NCBI GenBank assembly: GCA_043228905.1
Contig: JBHGNT010000005.1
Coordinates: 21,204,001-21,268,000, forward strand
Length of the DNA: 64,000 nt
Reading direction: 5' to 3'
Source: Azolla caroliniana
Taxonomy: Eukaryota > Polypodiophyta
How positions within the stretch are numbered: position 1 is the first letter of the stretch; every line of letters starts with the position of its first letter. The notes beneath the pieces were generated by a model that was given only the letters and a program-made list of their open reading frames with translations, was not told the DNA's origin and ran no database searches. This document shows, piece after piece, positions 22,557-34,581 of this stretch. The position numbers and the translations under genes are program-made.

Positions 22557-23520
22557 TCATGCCGCCTTTTCGGAAGTTTGGTCGGAGTGGCTTCTGAGAG
22601 TCCATCGAATGGATCCGATTTCCCTCGTAGTAGATAAGATCTTGTCGCAACGCCTCCTTATGCTCGTTTCAATCCCTCCGATCATGTTCAGTGCCATTGC
22701 ACCATATGCACTGACGGTCCATATACTTGGAGCTTGTGGGACGGTCATCCGACTTCTTTACCATCACGATTTTCAGATTCTCCATTTCTTTCAGCAACTA
22801 CTCCACCGTGGTTGCATCGATTCCTTCTCGGTCATAGTCTCCCTAGCCCTCGGTTGATGGTCTTCCAATCCGGATCTCGGTTTCGGAATCGGTTCTAAAA
22901 CCCTCTTTTCTTCACTAGCAAGCCATCGCCCCCTCTTCGTGTATCGTGCAACGATATCCCACACGCTTTCCCATGTTTCGGTGAGGCCACTCTCAGTGGT
23001 CGTGTCCTCCAAAAGCACTCCAAGATCTTTCCAGTCCCGGATGTCCACAGCTCGTAGGAACATGATCACTTTGTCCGATGCGAGGATAGCTTGATCTCTC
23101 GCAGACAACCTGTTGAACCGACTTTCGAATGACAAAAACACATCAAGGACCTTCATCCCCTTATCCGGTGTTTCCACCCAATCTTCAAATCCCCTCCTCA
23201 TTGCCTTGGAGGAGTCCTCGATGGCGAATGTGGTCTTTAGCGCCTCTTCAAATGCCTCCCACGTTGGATTTTGCTGCCGTATCCCGTGGATACTCCCTTG
23301 AAGCCCGTCAGTCGCCACCCGGTTGAAGGATGTCACTTGCAGTCCTTCCGAAATCCCGCACCGTAGCATTTCTGCCTTGTAATCTCGCAAATATCATGAC
23401 ACGTCTTTACCGTTGAATTGCCCGTTCCGTTGCACGAGCCGCTCTACTGCTGCCGCAATCTCCGACATCGCACGTTGTTCTTGTAGCATCCACTCAAACA
23501 TCACCATCATGTTGTTAACC
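22557..23520 (-). pseudogene. Gypsy-B gag
   Basis: The - strand shows EQRAMSEIAAAVERLVQRNG, a stop, then YLRDYKAEMLRCGISEG, QQNPTWEAFEEALK, RFNRLSARDQAILASDKV and DIRDWKDLGVLLEDT. After a frame break near 22,790 come a CIWCNGTEHDRRD zinc-knuckle remnant and HKEALRQDLIYYEGN. Zinc knuckle and spacing match gypsy-C (39,485). Gag would form the particle. Stops at 23,396 and 22,790 plus frame changes kill it. Confidence 0.8.
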
Positions 23521-23575
23521 CCCGGTTGATTTTCCATCTCCTTGCCACCCGGTTTCACGTCGGGTTCACCACTTG

Positions 23576-24339
23576 TGTCATGCCTTTCAGCGCCGGATTG
23601 TTGTGGGAGTTAGGTGGGAACTGCTGGGGTTTTGGACTAGGAGGAAGAAGAATTTGAGACAAGTATAGTTATGAATAGAATTTAAGAAAGAGAAATAGAA
23701 ACCTCATGAATCCCACGAGTATAATGTATTTTATTAGATTAATCAATATAAAGATAAGAATATGAATTTGGATTGAAAGAGAAGGATATAGAAACCTTGT
23801 GAATCCCACGAGTGTAGTTTTTTTCGTGAATCCCACAAATATATTTTATTAATTGGTGTCTTTTTGAAATATATCTAATATCCAAGTATTTCACACACAT
23901 TACATTGTGCTCCCCATCCTTATATAATGATGAGAGAGTCTTAGCAATCCATGATTTTTCTATCAATAGACTATATGCTTTATCTAACATCCTTTTTTCT
24001 AAAGTAATCATGCTTTTTCTAACTTGATGCGTTTTTATCGACTATAGTGTTCATGCACGCTAGATGTGCATTTGTAGCTTTTTCTTTTATCATGTGTTTT
24101 CTTCTAACTAAAGTTTATCCTAGTGTGCACTTACCTTTCTATGTGGGACGTCTACTTTTTTAACACTAATGATATGTTACTATAATGGTAAAGCTTCACA
24201 TTATATACATGGAAGTACAAGGTTTGAATCTTGCCCTACGCATGTATGACGTATTTTAACATTTTCTTCTATTTCTTCATATTTATTGAATCGGTTATTT
24301 TATACGTTTTTCACGTAGTGTACGAAATACACTACGACA
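23576..24339 (-). repeat. 5' LTR of gypsy-B
   Basis: 764 bp from TGTCATGCC to CTACGACA, followed by ACGT. The primer-binding site lies just below it (about 23,556-23,571). It contains the tRNA-like module on the + strand (24,171-24,243: TTACTATAATGG at 24,178 and GGTTTGAATC at 24,221, spacing 43) and one recognisable hairpin near 24,050. Confidence 0.85.
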
Positions 24340-24343
24340 ACGT

Positions 24344-25515
24344 ATCTTGATTACATCATTCATTGGGTTATGTTTTGCTAACAATTCTTTTATATATACA
24401 TACGTATGTCATCGTATACATGTTAATGATAGTGATATATCGAATGTTGTCCTTTCAGTGTAAGGATCTTGGTTGCTGCCGTCTTCACATTTTTTGTGGG
24501 AAAGGCATAATCACCATTCTTTTTTAACAATTTTTTGTTATCTCCCTTGGTCACCTCAATTTTGCTATATGTAACAATTAAACAAGCATGGCCAGAATGA
24601 TATTGTGGGCGTAAGGGCTTCACCCACTTCATGTGAGGTCACCCTTATGAAACCCACATTTAACATCCCACACTTGTTACATGATAATGGGGCCATCATG
24701 AGACCATCATTATGAAAGGCATTCCTATTGAACTAACCATGTGATGGACCGTGTGGGCCTGCTACGAAAAAGAGGGCTAGTCTTGGGTTGAGCATTAGGT
24801 TGCTCCTTATGGTATGCCATTGTAATGATGAGACTTGAGGTTGGGTAACGTACCAACACAGTTTTCTATTTAATGACGGGAAATAAAGATTTTAAACACA
24901 TATGTCTTCGTTTTAAAAAACATAATATGGGTACATGCCTTCTAATAGCTCTCATACGCATAAACATTAAACATGCAATATGAGCAAGGAATTTAGGTCT
25001 AAGTGCACCTCATGGTCCTCATAATAGGGGACTTAAAGTGTCAAAACCACATGGGTTGGTAAAGAGAGAGAGTTTATTTTTAACATTTTTTCGTGTTTAA
25101 CTATTCACGACCAAGACCATGCAACATTATTGATACATATGACTATAAAACATGTTTAGACTTTAGTTCTAAGTGCACTTCAGGGTCCTCGTAATAGCAG
25201 AAAGACATAGTTTATTGTTAACATTTTTTTTCATGTACAATCTATTCATGACGCGAACAAACATGGTTGAGCCTCAGGGAACCGCCATTAAAAAAAAGAT
25301 ATAGAGATCAAGTAAAGACATTCCCTTGTCACCCCCATAGTTTTTAAAACATCCTTGTGTTACCATAGTTACCTAATCTTGCACCTGATCTCATAGGTTT
25401 AGAGGTGAGATCATAATATCGATTAATGTTTGCACATGATATGTTTACATCACGACATGATATTATGCTTATTTGTCTAACCCCATCCTATTTATTTGCT
25501 AGACATTATATTTTC
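24344..25515 (+). other. Chromo-3 leader, decayed
   Basis: About 1.2 kb without a credible coding frame. It resembles, in reverse orientation, the chromo-2 leader at 32,640-33,780 (shared themes such as AAATTGTTGAAAAAGG, CATATATGTC and CATGATATGTTTACATC). It begins with ATCTTGATTACATCATT, continuous with the ACGT target site of gypsy-A and gypsy-B. Confidence 0.65.
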
Positions 25516-25910
25516 ATGGCTCATAATAATGACCCGATGGCATCCTCCCAAGTGGAGGGGATTCAAGGAAATAGTCTTGGGGTAATCCCAATTGGGTCAT
25601 ATTTTTTACAAATACAAAATTTCCTTAATTCTATCCTGAACAAGATTTCCTTAATTTTACCTTCAACATATGCCATTCTAAGTATGGAATGAGATACTAA
25701 TAGACCAGAAAAACGTTAAGGTGAACCATCATTTGTTGTCAAGCCATTTACGAGAGAGAAAAAGGAAAGAACTGAAGAAGCAAACTACATATGGCTTGGC
25801 TGATGGGAGTCTCATTTTGAGCTCTATCCAAAGCTAGATAGGATGAAGATTACATATGTCGATCGAGAACTAGGGCGTAAGGTCACCACCTCATGGCATG
25901 GGCTTCATGT
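25516..25910 (+). pseudogene. Chromo-3 gag, N-terminal fragment
   Basis: The ATG at 25,516 (MAHNNDPMASSQVEGIQGN) aligns with the chromo-2 gag start (MAQINDPMSSAQAEGTQGN). Further on, EPSFVVKPFTREKKERTEEA and WESHFELYPKLD match. A stop at about 25,690 and others interrupt the frame. It ends abruptly at the copia-C fragment. Confidence 0.8.
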
Positions 25911-27167
25911 TGTTATATGTTCGGTTATATGCGCGGAAGTATGTGTATGAGGACCTGTCTTTCTATGCAAAGCAAACAACACAGATATGTAGTGATAAGA
26001 AGAAGAATAAGAAGAAGATAGATGTAGTAAACACAGTTAAAGAGCTTCAATGGAAGTTCTCTATTTCTCTGTAATTCTCTCTCTACAAGACTCAAGATCG
26101 ATCATCATCGTTATAACGTTAGGCTAGAGTTTAGATACTCAAGCCTAACTATTTGGACGCATTCATTCTTGTATGGATACAAAGTTGAAGGAGTCAGCCT
26201 TTTATGCCAATAAACTCCCTTGTAAAAGGACAATTACTCTTTCTTATGTATACAAATGATTGGGGTTATCTCCCCCGTAAACCTAGATTACAAGTCTAAT
26301 CTATAGGTACATATATACAAGGTAGGTTCTCGGCATGTAACCAAAGTTGCAAAGGTAAAGTTGGTTTTGAGCCGAATTCAGCTGATTGTCCAAATCAGGG
26401 TTTTGGCTTGTCAAAATCGGTCGGATTGACTATACAGGTTGACTTTCCACCTTAGTTGGCTCGTGTCCACTTCCGACTCTCAGCCTCTACCCGATAGTCT
26501 GTTCTCCACTCATGCTCACTCCTATGGTGTCTGCTGGATCCTGAGTCTGTCTTATGACTTGCTCATCCTTGGATCATCTCTTCTCTACTCAATGTCCTTG
26601 CTCAACACAACATCTTCATTCTCTTAGTATTCCGACATTGCAGACTTTGCTTCTTCAACTTGTCTGATCGTGTCGGTTTTCAACTTATCTTCTGCTCTGC
26701 ATTCGGCTTTCTTCTATTCGATCGCTTTTCGTAGTCCCATCTTTGTCCTCAGTGCTCCAAAGCATTGATCTAGGAGTGGCTTTTTCAAGAAATCAACGAT
26801 GTTCACCTCAGTGTTGATTTTCCAAACTTTGAGCTTTTTCTCAGTTGCTAGCTCCCGGATGTGATGATACCATACCTCAATATTCTTTCTCTTCACATGA
26901 TAGACAAGATTATTTATGAGGTGTATTGTGCTCTATGAGTTGTAGTAAATGGTCAGTTTGGTCGGTCGAATCGGCTTGTTGCCGAGAAGTCGGCAGTCAG
27001 TCAGTGCAGCTAGATCCCTTCCTTCGTTGCCTCCGATGTTGCTATGTACTCGGCATCTGTGGTAGACAAAGCCATGCACTCTTGAAGCATCGACCTCGAT
27101 GATATAGCACCATCACCATCGGTGAAGATGTACCCTAATGTCGACTTTCGATTATCTGGATTCTCGG
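25911..27167 (-). mobile_element. Copia-C fragment, 3' end of a copia element
   Basis: A - strand piece comprising the last part of copia RNase H (26,700-27,167) and a probable 3' LTR below it (about 25,911-26,636, low end TGTTATATG, high end TATTCCGACA). No gag, integrase or 5' LTR is present. The junction to the chromo-3 LTR at about 27,168 falls in a shared GGCATGACC, which suggests joining at microhomology. Confidence 0.65.
26690..27167 (-). pseudogene. Copia-C RNase H fragment
   Basis: The - strand reads ENPDNRKSTLGYIFTDGDGA, ECMALSTTDAEYIATSEA and, after several stops, KRKNIEVWYHHIRELATEKK and KINTEVNIVDFLKKPL. These are the closing blocks of Ty1/copia RNase H. The enzyme would degrade template RNA. 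This copy has lost everything upstream. Confidence 0.85.
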
Positions 27168-27427
27168 CATGACCATATAATATTCCGTGGTGAGAATTTA
27201 CCGTAGTATTCTATACACATGGATAAGTGTGAGGGTTAAACGAGAGTGTAAAGAAGGGGAGGATTACTTTTAATCCTCGGGATTGAGACAACCCATAAGG
27301 CCAAGTGTGAACTTGCCTGGGGGCCTTGGGTCTCGCTATAAATATGAGGCCTACCCACCCTCATTTGAGGATCTCTTGACTACATCGAGACTCTGTTTCA
27401 TGGTCGGTCAACTCTTGTAGTGTGCGT
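27168..27427 (+). repeat. Chromo-3 3' LTR, left part
   Basis: A + strand copy of the chromovirus LTR (GGCATGACCATATAATATT..., TTACCGTAGTATTCTATACAC, ...AACTCTTGTAGTGTGCGT). The first few bases (TGTTACG) are missing. The LTR is interrupted by gypsy-C at 27,428 and continues at 44,969. Confidence 0.85.
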
Positions 27428-27778
27428 TGTCTTGAAGAAAACCGTCCCTTAGCGCAATCAGTGTATAGCGCGCATGAACCGGCTCTTCACTCGTGTGCGC
27501 CCTTTAATGTATATAATAGAGGATTAGGTACAAAGGCATATCCCAGGTAGTTAGATTCGGTAGGTAGGAAGTTAATGAGGGGAGCGGCTCCCTTCTTGAA
27601 GCTATAAAAGAGAGGGAGGCGCGGGGAGAAAGGGATCGCGCATTGAGGAGGACGAAGTGCTGTCGGACCGTAACTGAACGTTTCTCCTCTGTTCATTCTC
27701 CATCGCTCTTCTCTACAGGATTTCGGGAGGCTCGCGCTGCTTCGAGGAACGCCCGTGTGCTTCCGGCAGCACCTCCAT
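27428..27778 (+). repeat. Gypsy-C LTR1, first part
   Basis: It starts TGTCTTGAAGAAAACC and runs to CACCTCCAT, where chromo-2 is inserted with duplication TCCAT (27,774-27,778 and 38,294-38,298). Confidence 0.9.
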
Positions 27779-28235
27779 TATTATAGATCTCGGTACTAAA
27801 GTAAGCTTAAGATAAGGATAAAGAAATGAAAGATAGAAAGGAGAAAGAGAAAGAAGGGTGCTGATCCACCCAACCACCCCCCCGAGCAAAGGGATCGAGA
27901 CGGACTCGAGCCTCGATCGGCGTCCCATACCACCGCCGTGGCGTCGAGTCGTACCTGGTGCTGGCGCGCTCGCTACAAGAGTTGACCCACCACACGAGCA
28001 GAGTCTCGATGTAGTCAAAAGATGATCAAATGAGGGTAGCTAGGCCTCTTATTTATCGCGATACCCAAGGCCCCCAGGCAAGTTCACACTTGACCTAATG
28101 GGTTGTCTCAATCCCGAGGATTAAAAGTAATCCTCCCCTTCTTTACACTCTCGTTTAACCCTCACACTTATCCACGTGTATAGAATACTACGGTAAATTC
28201 TCACCACGGGATATTATATGGTCATGCCCGTAACA
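27779..28235 (-). repeat. 3' LTR of chromo-2
   Basis: Low end TATTATAGATCTCGG, high end CATGCCCGTAACA. The adjoining TAATCCCCCTCTTTA is the polypurine tract read on the + strand. Confidence 0.95.
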
Positions 28236-31200
28236 TAATCCCCCTCTTTAAAACATTGCATTCTTGCAATGGAAAGTTAGGGAAGTTAGTTCTAAGAGTA
28301 TTTTCGCGTTCCCATGTGGCATCTTTTATTGATTTATCCATCCATTTTATTTTAAATTCTCGGATTTCTTTAGTACGTAATTTTTTTGTTTTAATATCGA
28401 GAATTCTTTCTGGTACATGTGGTTTAGAAGATAATTCTTCAGAAGTAACCAGAGTTTCAGTTGTAACTGTATTGTCGCCAAAACCTAGAAGTTCTTTTAG
28501 ACGACTCACATGAAAGACTGGATGAATTCCGACACCATCGGGAAGAGCGAGACGATAGGCTGATGACCCAATGCATTTCAAGACTATAAAAGGTCCACAA
28601 AACCGTGGGGCTAACTTAGCGCACTTACCCGTAGACAATGTCTTAGAATTGTGAGGTACACGTAAAAATACCTTCTGTCCAGGGTTGAATACACGAGGTT
28701 GCCTATGATGATCGGCATAAAAACGCGCTCTATCTTGAGCTGTTTTTATATTATCTCGTGCAATATGCAACATATCTTGCATATCCCGAAGAAAGTTTTG
28801 CGTACTTCGCAACTCATCATGATGTATATTAACATCAATCGGGGCTCGTGGCTGAAATCCATACATCAACATAAAAGGACTATATCCCGTCGACGTATGC
28901 TTGGAGCTGTTATAAGCGAACTCCAAAATTGGGAGATAACGTTCCCATTTTGTTGGTTTTGCACCAACGTATGCTCGAAGCATGTCCTCAATAATTTGAT
29001 TTACTCGTTCCGTCTGTCCATCGGATTGAGGATGATCCGTGGAGCTCATGCTCAACGTAGTTTCTAACTTCTTAAAGACTTGCGTCCAGAAGTCACTAGT
29101 AAACTTTGGATCTCGATCGCTCACGATATCCATCGGTAACCCATAAAAATGAAACAATTCGTCAACGAATTGGTAAGCCAATTCAGGAGCTATTACCGTG
29201 GTTTTAGTAGCAATAAATCTGGCCATTTTAGTTAGTCGATCAACGACAACCCAGATGGCATCATGACCTTTTTGGGTGCGAGGAAGGCTAACAATAAAAT
29301 CCATGGATATACTTTCCCACTTATTATTGGGAATGTCCAAGGGATGTAAAAGTCCTGCGGCTTTAAGTCGCTCAACTTTGTTAACCTGACACTGGTGACA
29401 ATTAGTCACATAGCTATGTATGTAAGGACGCATCTTAGGCCAATAAAATTGAGTGGAGATGAGAACGAGTGTACGATGTATTCCAGGGTGCCCTGCTGAG
29501 GGTGCATCATGGCATTCAAAAAGAATCCTCTTTTTGACCTCGGGTAAATCTGGAACACAAACCTTCCCATTACTGTAGAGCAAACCGTTAGCAATGTGGA
29601 AGTATTCCTTCGAGGATGTGGTGGTGTCTGTTCCAGACTGAACTCTTGCCCAGTATTTTGCGAAATAACTGTCATCAGGATACTTTCCTCGAAGGTGATC
29701 ATAAAGATCTGATGATATTTCAGTGAAGCTAAGCGTGTTAACTTCACGAATGCGACTTAGTGCATCAGCGACAGTGTTCATGGAACCTTTACGATATCGT
29801 ATGGAAAAATCAAAGTCCTGGATGAGATCAGCCCATCGTGCCTTACGACCTTTCAGGTCTTGTTGGTCACAAAAATATTTCAAGGACTCGTGGTTCGTAG
29901 TTACCACAAAGTGATTTCCATAAAGATAATGGCGCCATGTTTTGAGCACATGTATAATTGCAAATAATTCCTTTTCTTGAACGGTATACCGACATTGAGC
30001 AGAATCAAGTTTCTTACTCTCGAATGCTATTGGTTTACCATCTTGATACAAGACAACACCTATAGCATAATCGCTTGCATCCGTTTCAACCTCAAAAGGT
30101 TTTGAAGGATCAGGTAAAAGAAGTGAAGGAGCCTTGCAAACCAGGTCCTTGAGTTCCTTAAAGGCAAGGTCTAGTGTAGCATTCCACACAATAGGTTTTG
30201 TAGACTTACGTGTTTGACCTTTTAAAAGATCAGGAAACGACGTCGTCAATTGGGAGTAATTACGATGAGACTTTCGCAAAAACCCCACAAAACCAAGGAA
30301 TGATCGAACTTCTCGAATATTCCGAAGAGTGGGCCAAAGCTTGATTTTCTCAATGCGATGTTCGCATTTTGAGATCTTCGCATAAAACTGTTTGTCACGC
30401 AATGTTTGTAAAACAAAGCGGACATGGCTAGCATGTTCTTGTAATGTACAGCTATAAACTAAAATATCATCCAAGAAAATAACGACAAATTTTCCAAGTT
30501 GTTCTCGGAAAATGTCATTCATTTCTTGTTGAAAAGTAGCTGGAGCATTGGTCAAACCAAAAGGCATAACCAAAAACCGGTAATGGCCATAGCGCGTACG
30601 AAATGCCGTTTTAGGAACATCGTCCTCACTTATTCGTATTTGATGGTAGCCAGTACGGAGATCAAGTTTCATAAAATACTGAGCTCCCTGGAGACGGTCA
30701 ATTAGATCGTCAGCCCGGGGCAATAGATACGAATTCTTGATCGTCACTTTATTCAAGCATCGGTAATTAATACACATTCGCCATGTGCCCTCTTTCTTTT
30801 TAACCAAGAGAACTGGTGCACCCCATGGAGATTTACTATAATGTATATAACCCATTCGTAAATAGTCCTTGAGTTGCTTAGATACCTCATTTTCTTCGGA
30901 TCGACTTAAGCGATATGGAGGTATACTTATTGGTGCAACACCAAGTACAATATCTATACGATGGTCTATATTACGTTTAGGAGGTAACCTATCAGGTAGT
31001 TCACTTGGAAAAACATCATGAAAATCATTTAAGATTTCATCAAGTTGTTGTTCAAAATATGTTAATTGAATCGGGACATTATTGATATTGTAAACGTGAA
31101 TGTCCGGATCAAGTACACAATAAAATAACGTAGAACAAGACAACTCGGATATTGATGGACATGAGGAAATAATCGAAAGGGATTGTTTTTTTACACATTG

Positions 31201-31425
31201 AATAAAATGCGTACAATCGTTCAGTACAAAAGAAATGGAATGACGAACCCAATCAATAAATAAAGAAGAGTTTTTATTATAAAACCAGGGATAACCCAGT
31301 ATTACATCGGTGGTACAAAGATTCATTACATGGAAGTCTACTTCCTCTATATAAGTATCAATAGAAATTCCTAATGAATGAATCGCCCTGTTGCTGTATT
31401 GTACTCTTCCATCAGCCAAGTGCAC
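28222..31425 (-). CDS. Chromo-2 Pol: protease end, RT, RNase H, integrase, chromodomain
   Basis: A 1067-codon open frame. The N-terminal 130 residues are the end of the protease ([15 protein letters not shown]). RT occupies roughly residues 190-400 ([19 protein letters not shown], the catalytic [12 protein letters not shown] near 317). RNase H follows around 440-560 ([17 protein letters not shown]). Integrase has the zinc finger ([19 protein letters not shown]) and the triad D in [10 protein letters not shown] in VSDRDPKF, E in [13 protein letters not shown] motif ([13 protein letters not shown]) precedes a chromodomain-like end ([26 protein letters not shown]), which classifies it as a chromovirus and would guide integration to marked chromatin. 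The frame starts with an in-frame ATG after a stop at about 31,469. The natural Pol would be fused to the upstream Gag-protease. Confidence 0.95.
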   Translation of the reverse strand: MHLADGRVQYSNRAIHSLGISIDTYIEEVDFHVMNLCTTDVILGYPWFYNKNSSLFIDWVRHSISFVLNDCTHFIQCVKKQSLSIISSCPSISELSCSTLFYCVLDPDIHVYNINNVPIQLTYFEQQLDEILNDFHDVFPSELPDRLPPKRNIDHRIDIVLGVAPISIPPYRLSRSEENEVSKQLKDYLRMGYIHYSKSPWGAPVLLVKKKEGTWRMCINYRCLNKVTIKNSYLLPRADDLIDRLQGAQYFMKLDLRTGYHQIRISEDDVPKTAFRTRYGHYRFLVMPFGLTNAPATFQQEMNDIFREQLGKFVVIFLDDILVYSCTLQEHASHVRFVLQTLRDKQFYAKISKCEHRIEKIKLWPTLRNIREVRSFLGFVGFLRKSHRNYSQLTTSFPDLLKGQTRKSTKPIVWNATLDLAFKELKDLVCKAPSLLLPDPSKPFEVETDASDYAIGVVLYQDGKPIAFESKKLDSAQCRYTVQEKELFAIIHVLKTWRHYLYGNHFVVTTNHESLKYFCDQQDLKGRKARWADLIQDFDFSIRYRKGSMNTVADALSRIREVNTLSFTEISSDLYDHLRGKYPDDSYFAKYWARVQSGTDTTTSSKEYFHIANGLLYSNGKVCVPDLPEVKKRILFECHDAPSAGHPGIHRTLVLISTQFYWPKMRPYIHSYVTNCHQCQVNKVERLKAAGLLHPLDIPNNKWESISMDFIVSLPRTQKGHDAIWVVVDRLTKMARFIATKTTVIAPELAYQFVDELFHFYGLPMDIVSDRDPKFTSDFWTQVFKKLETTLSMSSTDHPQSDGQTERVNQIIEDMLRAYVGAKPTKWERYLPILEFAYNSSKHTSTGYSPFMLMYGFQPRAPIDVNIHHDELRSTQNFLRDMQDMLHIARDNIKTAQDRARFYADHHRQPRVFNPGQKVFLRVPHNSKTLSTGKCAKLAPRFCGPFIVLKCIGSSAYRLALPDGVGIHPVFHVSRLKELLGFGDNTVTTETLVTSEELSSKPHVPERILDIKTKKLRTKEIREFKIKWMDKSIKDATWERENTLRTNFPNFPLQECNVLKRGIMLRA

Positions 31426-32586
31426 CGTGTAGGTGTGATCACTTACGGTGGGTTGGATTCCCCATATCTAAACCAAACAATCATTCACAAAATTGTGTGA
31501 GCTTCCCGAATCAAATAAAAATTGTACGGGAGATCCATTGATATACCCGTTTGCACGTAGTAAATCATTGGGACCCAATACATAGTGAGGGAAAGAACAT
31601 TGACAATTACTTAAATGATGTGTATAGACCTGAAGGACATTAGGAATCTGACCTTTATGGTCTGCAGCTTTAGCTTTGTTGTCGTGCTCTTTCCGTTGGA
31701 GCTTTCGACATTGTTCTTTTGTATGACCCTTCTTTTTGCAGAATACACAAAAAGGATGTTGTCGCTTACAATCGCGATCCAGGAATTCGTTGGGTGTCTT
31801 GCGTTTCCCAACAAATTGCGACTGCTTAGTTCCAGGCGCTTTGTTGGGTTTGTTATGGTCCTTCTTCGAAGTGCGTTGATAGCGAAGAACTATTTCAATG
31901 GCCTCTTCGAAGGATTTTGGATCCTTATCGTGCACTATTCAATGATAGTCCGAATTGGGGATGCCATTGACAAAACAAGGTATCAACCAATTGCCCCCTT
32001 CTAGACCCGATTTTTAGATTTGGGTTCTAGCATGTTGAACATAGTCTTCTAGCGAGGAAAATTTCTTGCTAGAGAGGTTCATTAAAGCTTGTGCTGCCTC
32101 GGTTCAAGAGGGAGGTTGCAGAAATTGGCCCTTAAAAACCGTGACAAAATCTGTCCAGGTATCGGGCAATTTCCCCATAGTACGGAGGCCACGCCACCAG
32201 GCGGCGGCCTTACCCTCAGGTTCTCGGCCGACATATGCAATCTTCGTACTATCTGGCGTGGGATAGAGCTCAAAATGAGACTCCCATCGTCCCAGCCATG
32301 TGCAGATTGCTTCTTCGGTTCTTTGCTTTTTGTCTCCGGTAAATGGCTTAACGACAAATGATGGTTCACCTTGTCGCTCATCAGGTCTATTAGTCTCACG
32401 TTGTAGACTAATGACACGTGCCTCAAGAGCACTCTGAGATTGCCGAAGTTCAGTCATATGTTGAGCGGTGAAACTAAGGTATTGGGTTATTTGTGCCAAA
32501 TACATCTCAGTGGACATTTGTCTAGGAGGATTCCCTTGAGTTCCTTCCGCTTGAGCGGATGACATCGGGTCGTTAATTTGAGCCAT
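31426..32586 (-). pseudogene. Chromo-2 Gag, zinc knuckle and protease start
   Basis: Gag starts with ATG at 32,586 (MAQINDPMSSAQAEGTQGN), with TWLGRWESHFELYPTPDS and KLPDTWTDFVTVFKGQFLQP. Stops appear after the LQPPS block, near 32,010 and at about 31,937. The part from 31,935 contains the CCHC knuckle CVFCKKKGHTKEQC and the protease motif FLFDSGSSHNFV. A single TAG at about 31,469 separates it from the long Pol frame. In chromo-1 the same codon is CAG, so one C to T change accounts for the break. Confidence 0.9.
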
Positions 32587-33857
32587 TAAAGATTATTTCT
32601 GGAAAAGAAATAGGATAAGGTCAGAGATATAATCATAACATCATGTCGTGATGTAAACATATCATGGGCGAGCATTAATCGATATCATTATCTCACGTCA
32701 ATACCCCTCTAGACGTATGAGATGAGGTTCAAGATCAGGTTACTATGGTAACACAAAGGTGTTTTAAAAACCATGGGGGTGACAAATAAATGTCTTTCCC
32801 TGATCTCTATATCGATTTTTTCATGGTGGCTCCCCGAGGCTCAACCATGTATGTTCGCGTCATGAATAGTTTATACACGAAAAAAATGTTAACAATAAAC
32901 TATGTTTCGGTGCCCACATATGTGGTTTCGGCTCTTTAAGTCCTATTACGAGGACCCCGAGGTGCACTTAGACCTTAAGTCTAAACATGTGTTATAGTCA
33001 TATGTATCAAGGATGTTGTATGGTCTTGGTCATATTTGAACTCGAGACCTCGAGAACAAATACATTAAACACTTGAGCCAAACAAGTAAGTTGCTCTTCT
33101 TGAATGCTTAATGCTTGATGCGTATAAGAGATATGCGAGGCAATTGATCATATATGTTTTTTTTAAAAGAACATATATGTCAAGGGTCCTTATTTCGCCC
33201 TCATTTACCAAAACTATGTTGGTACGTTACCTATCCTCAAGTCTCGTAATTACGATGGCATACGCCAAAGTGCAACCTAATGGTGAAGCCAAATGAGCCC
33301 TTGTTTCGTAGTAGGCTCACGTGGGCCATCACATGGTCACGTCATTATGAATGCCTCTCGTAAGAACGAGCTCATGGTGGCATCATATCCATGTAACGAG
33401 GGAGGGATGTTGGATACGTGCGTCATTGGAGCGACCTCACTTGAAGTGGGTCAAGCCCTACGTACTCAACATCATTATGGCTATTGGCGTTTCTTTACGT
33501 AACAAAATCGAGGTCATCAACGGGGTTATCAACAATAAAAAATTGTTGAAAAAGGGATGGTGACAACGCCATTCCCACAAAAATGTGAGGACGGCCACCA
33601 ACATCCTTTTCCCGACCATGACAACTTTCGACATAATCACGTAATAACGAATATACACATATGTTTACTTTTCACATATATACGATCAAATACGTATATA
33701 TGTGACCACATATGCCTATATTAAACATATCATTATATTAAATAACCACAAATGATGTGATCGAGATACGTAATCGAGGTATATACCTCTACGCACACGA
33801 AACATCCACAAATAAGAGATCATCGTAATACGCAATTGAGGTATTGACCTCTTACGC
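32587..33857 (-). other. Chromo-2 leader, gag-proximal part
   Basis: About 1.3 kb between gag and the nested gag-only element with no supported coding frame. It includes the hairpin GAGGTATATACCTC near 33,773 and GAGGTATTGACCTC ending at 33,850. The rest of the leader is at 37,417-37,826. Confidence 0.75.
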
Positions 33858-34581
33858 TGTCGTGCCTTTCGGCTCCGGATCGTTGCGTGAGTCGGGTGGG
33901 AACTGCCGAGGTTTTGGACTAGGAGAAAGAAAAATACAAATAAGGCTAGTAAAGAATAGGTATAAAGAGTTATAAGATAAGAATCTCGTGAATCCCACGA
34001 GTTTAGTATATTTAGTCAATATTTAGGTAGTAATAGAGAATTATTTTAGCAAATTCGTGAATCCCGCGAATATTTTAGATTGATTGATCATTATAGAAAA
34101 ATAATCAACAAAAACTACAATGTGCTCCCCATCCTTATATAGTGATGGGAGAGACTAAGCATAGCTACATGTTTTTTTCTAATATGTTCATGCACACTAA
34201 ATGTGCATGTGATGCTTTTCTAATCCTTGCTTTTATTTGCTAAATATAGTGCTCATGCACGCTAGATGTGCATGAGTCACTTTTTAGTTGCTTGCGTTTT
34301 TCTATAAAATATTCACGCACTCTAAAAATACATGATTTACCTTTTTAATAAAGGTAGGCGCAAATAAAGCACTTATAGTTATTAAATCTATTTATAGAAC
34401 ACTAAAGATAAGGTAGCATAATGGTAAAGTTGAGATTTGGCTACGTGGAGGTACAAGGTTCGAATCTTGCCCTATGCACGTGATAAATATCTTGATTATT
34501 CTTATTTTATTTATTTATATGTAATTAAATCGGTTATATTATTTTTACTTTTTCACGTAGTGTACGAAATACACTACGACA
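33858..34581 (-). repeat. 3' LTR of gag-only element
   Basis: 724 bp, TGTCGTGCCTTTCGGC to CTACGACA. It contains two hairpins (near 34,187-34,212 and 34,252-34,276, CTCATGCAC/TGTGCATGAG themes) and the tRNA-like module at 34,407-34,479. The polypurine complement CCCCCTCC follows. Confidence 0.9.
34407..34479 (+). other. tRNA-like box A/box B module in LTR
   Basis: GATAAGG then TAGCATAATGG (A-box-like, 34,414) and GGTTCGAATC (B-box-like, 34,457). Total length of about 73 nt and box spacing of 43 nt are those of a tRNA, but the acceptor and anticodon stems pair poorly. It lies on the strand opposite to the element. The second LTR carries it at 37,242-37,314. Confidence 0.6.

Larger units (their letters stand above)
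5740..24339 (-). mobile_element. Gypsy-B, compound Ty3/gypsy element with three LTRs
   Basis: A - strand compound element bounded by ACGT on both sides (5736-5739 and 24,340-24,343), read as a 4 bp target duplication. From right to left: 5' LTR (23,576-24,339), gag (22,557-23,520), copia-B, the end of RT plus RNase H (15,926-16,852), chromo-1, integrase (8718-10,036), a middle LTR (7922-8717), a second gag-only internal region (5885-7921) and a strongly deleted LTR (5740-5884). The protease and RT core between gag and the RT end are missing. The middle LTR serves both as the 3' LTR of the pol-bearing unit and as the 5' LTR of the gag-only unit. Confidence 0.75.

Noticed and set aside
26439-26627. 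Small + strand frame as a membrane peptide gene
   Set aside because: Lies in the probable copia-C LTR, no conservation seen.
33111-33563. Small + strand frames in the chromo-2 leader as genes
   Set aside because: Short, unlike each other in chromo-1 and chromo-3, no conserved protein; leader sequence.
34407-34479. Functional tRNA gene
   Set aside because: Box A/B spacing fits, but acceptor and anticodon stems do not pair convincingly and the copies drift with the LTR.
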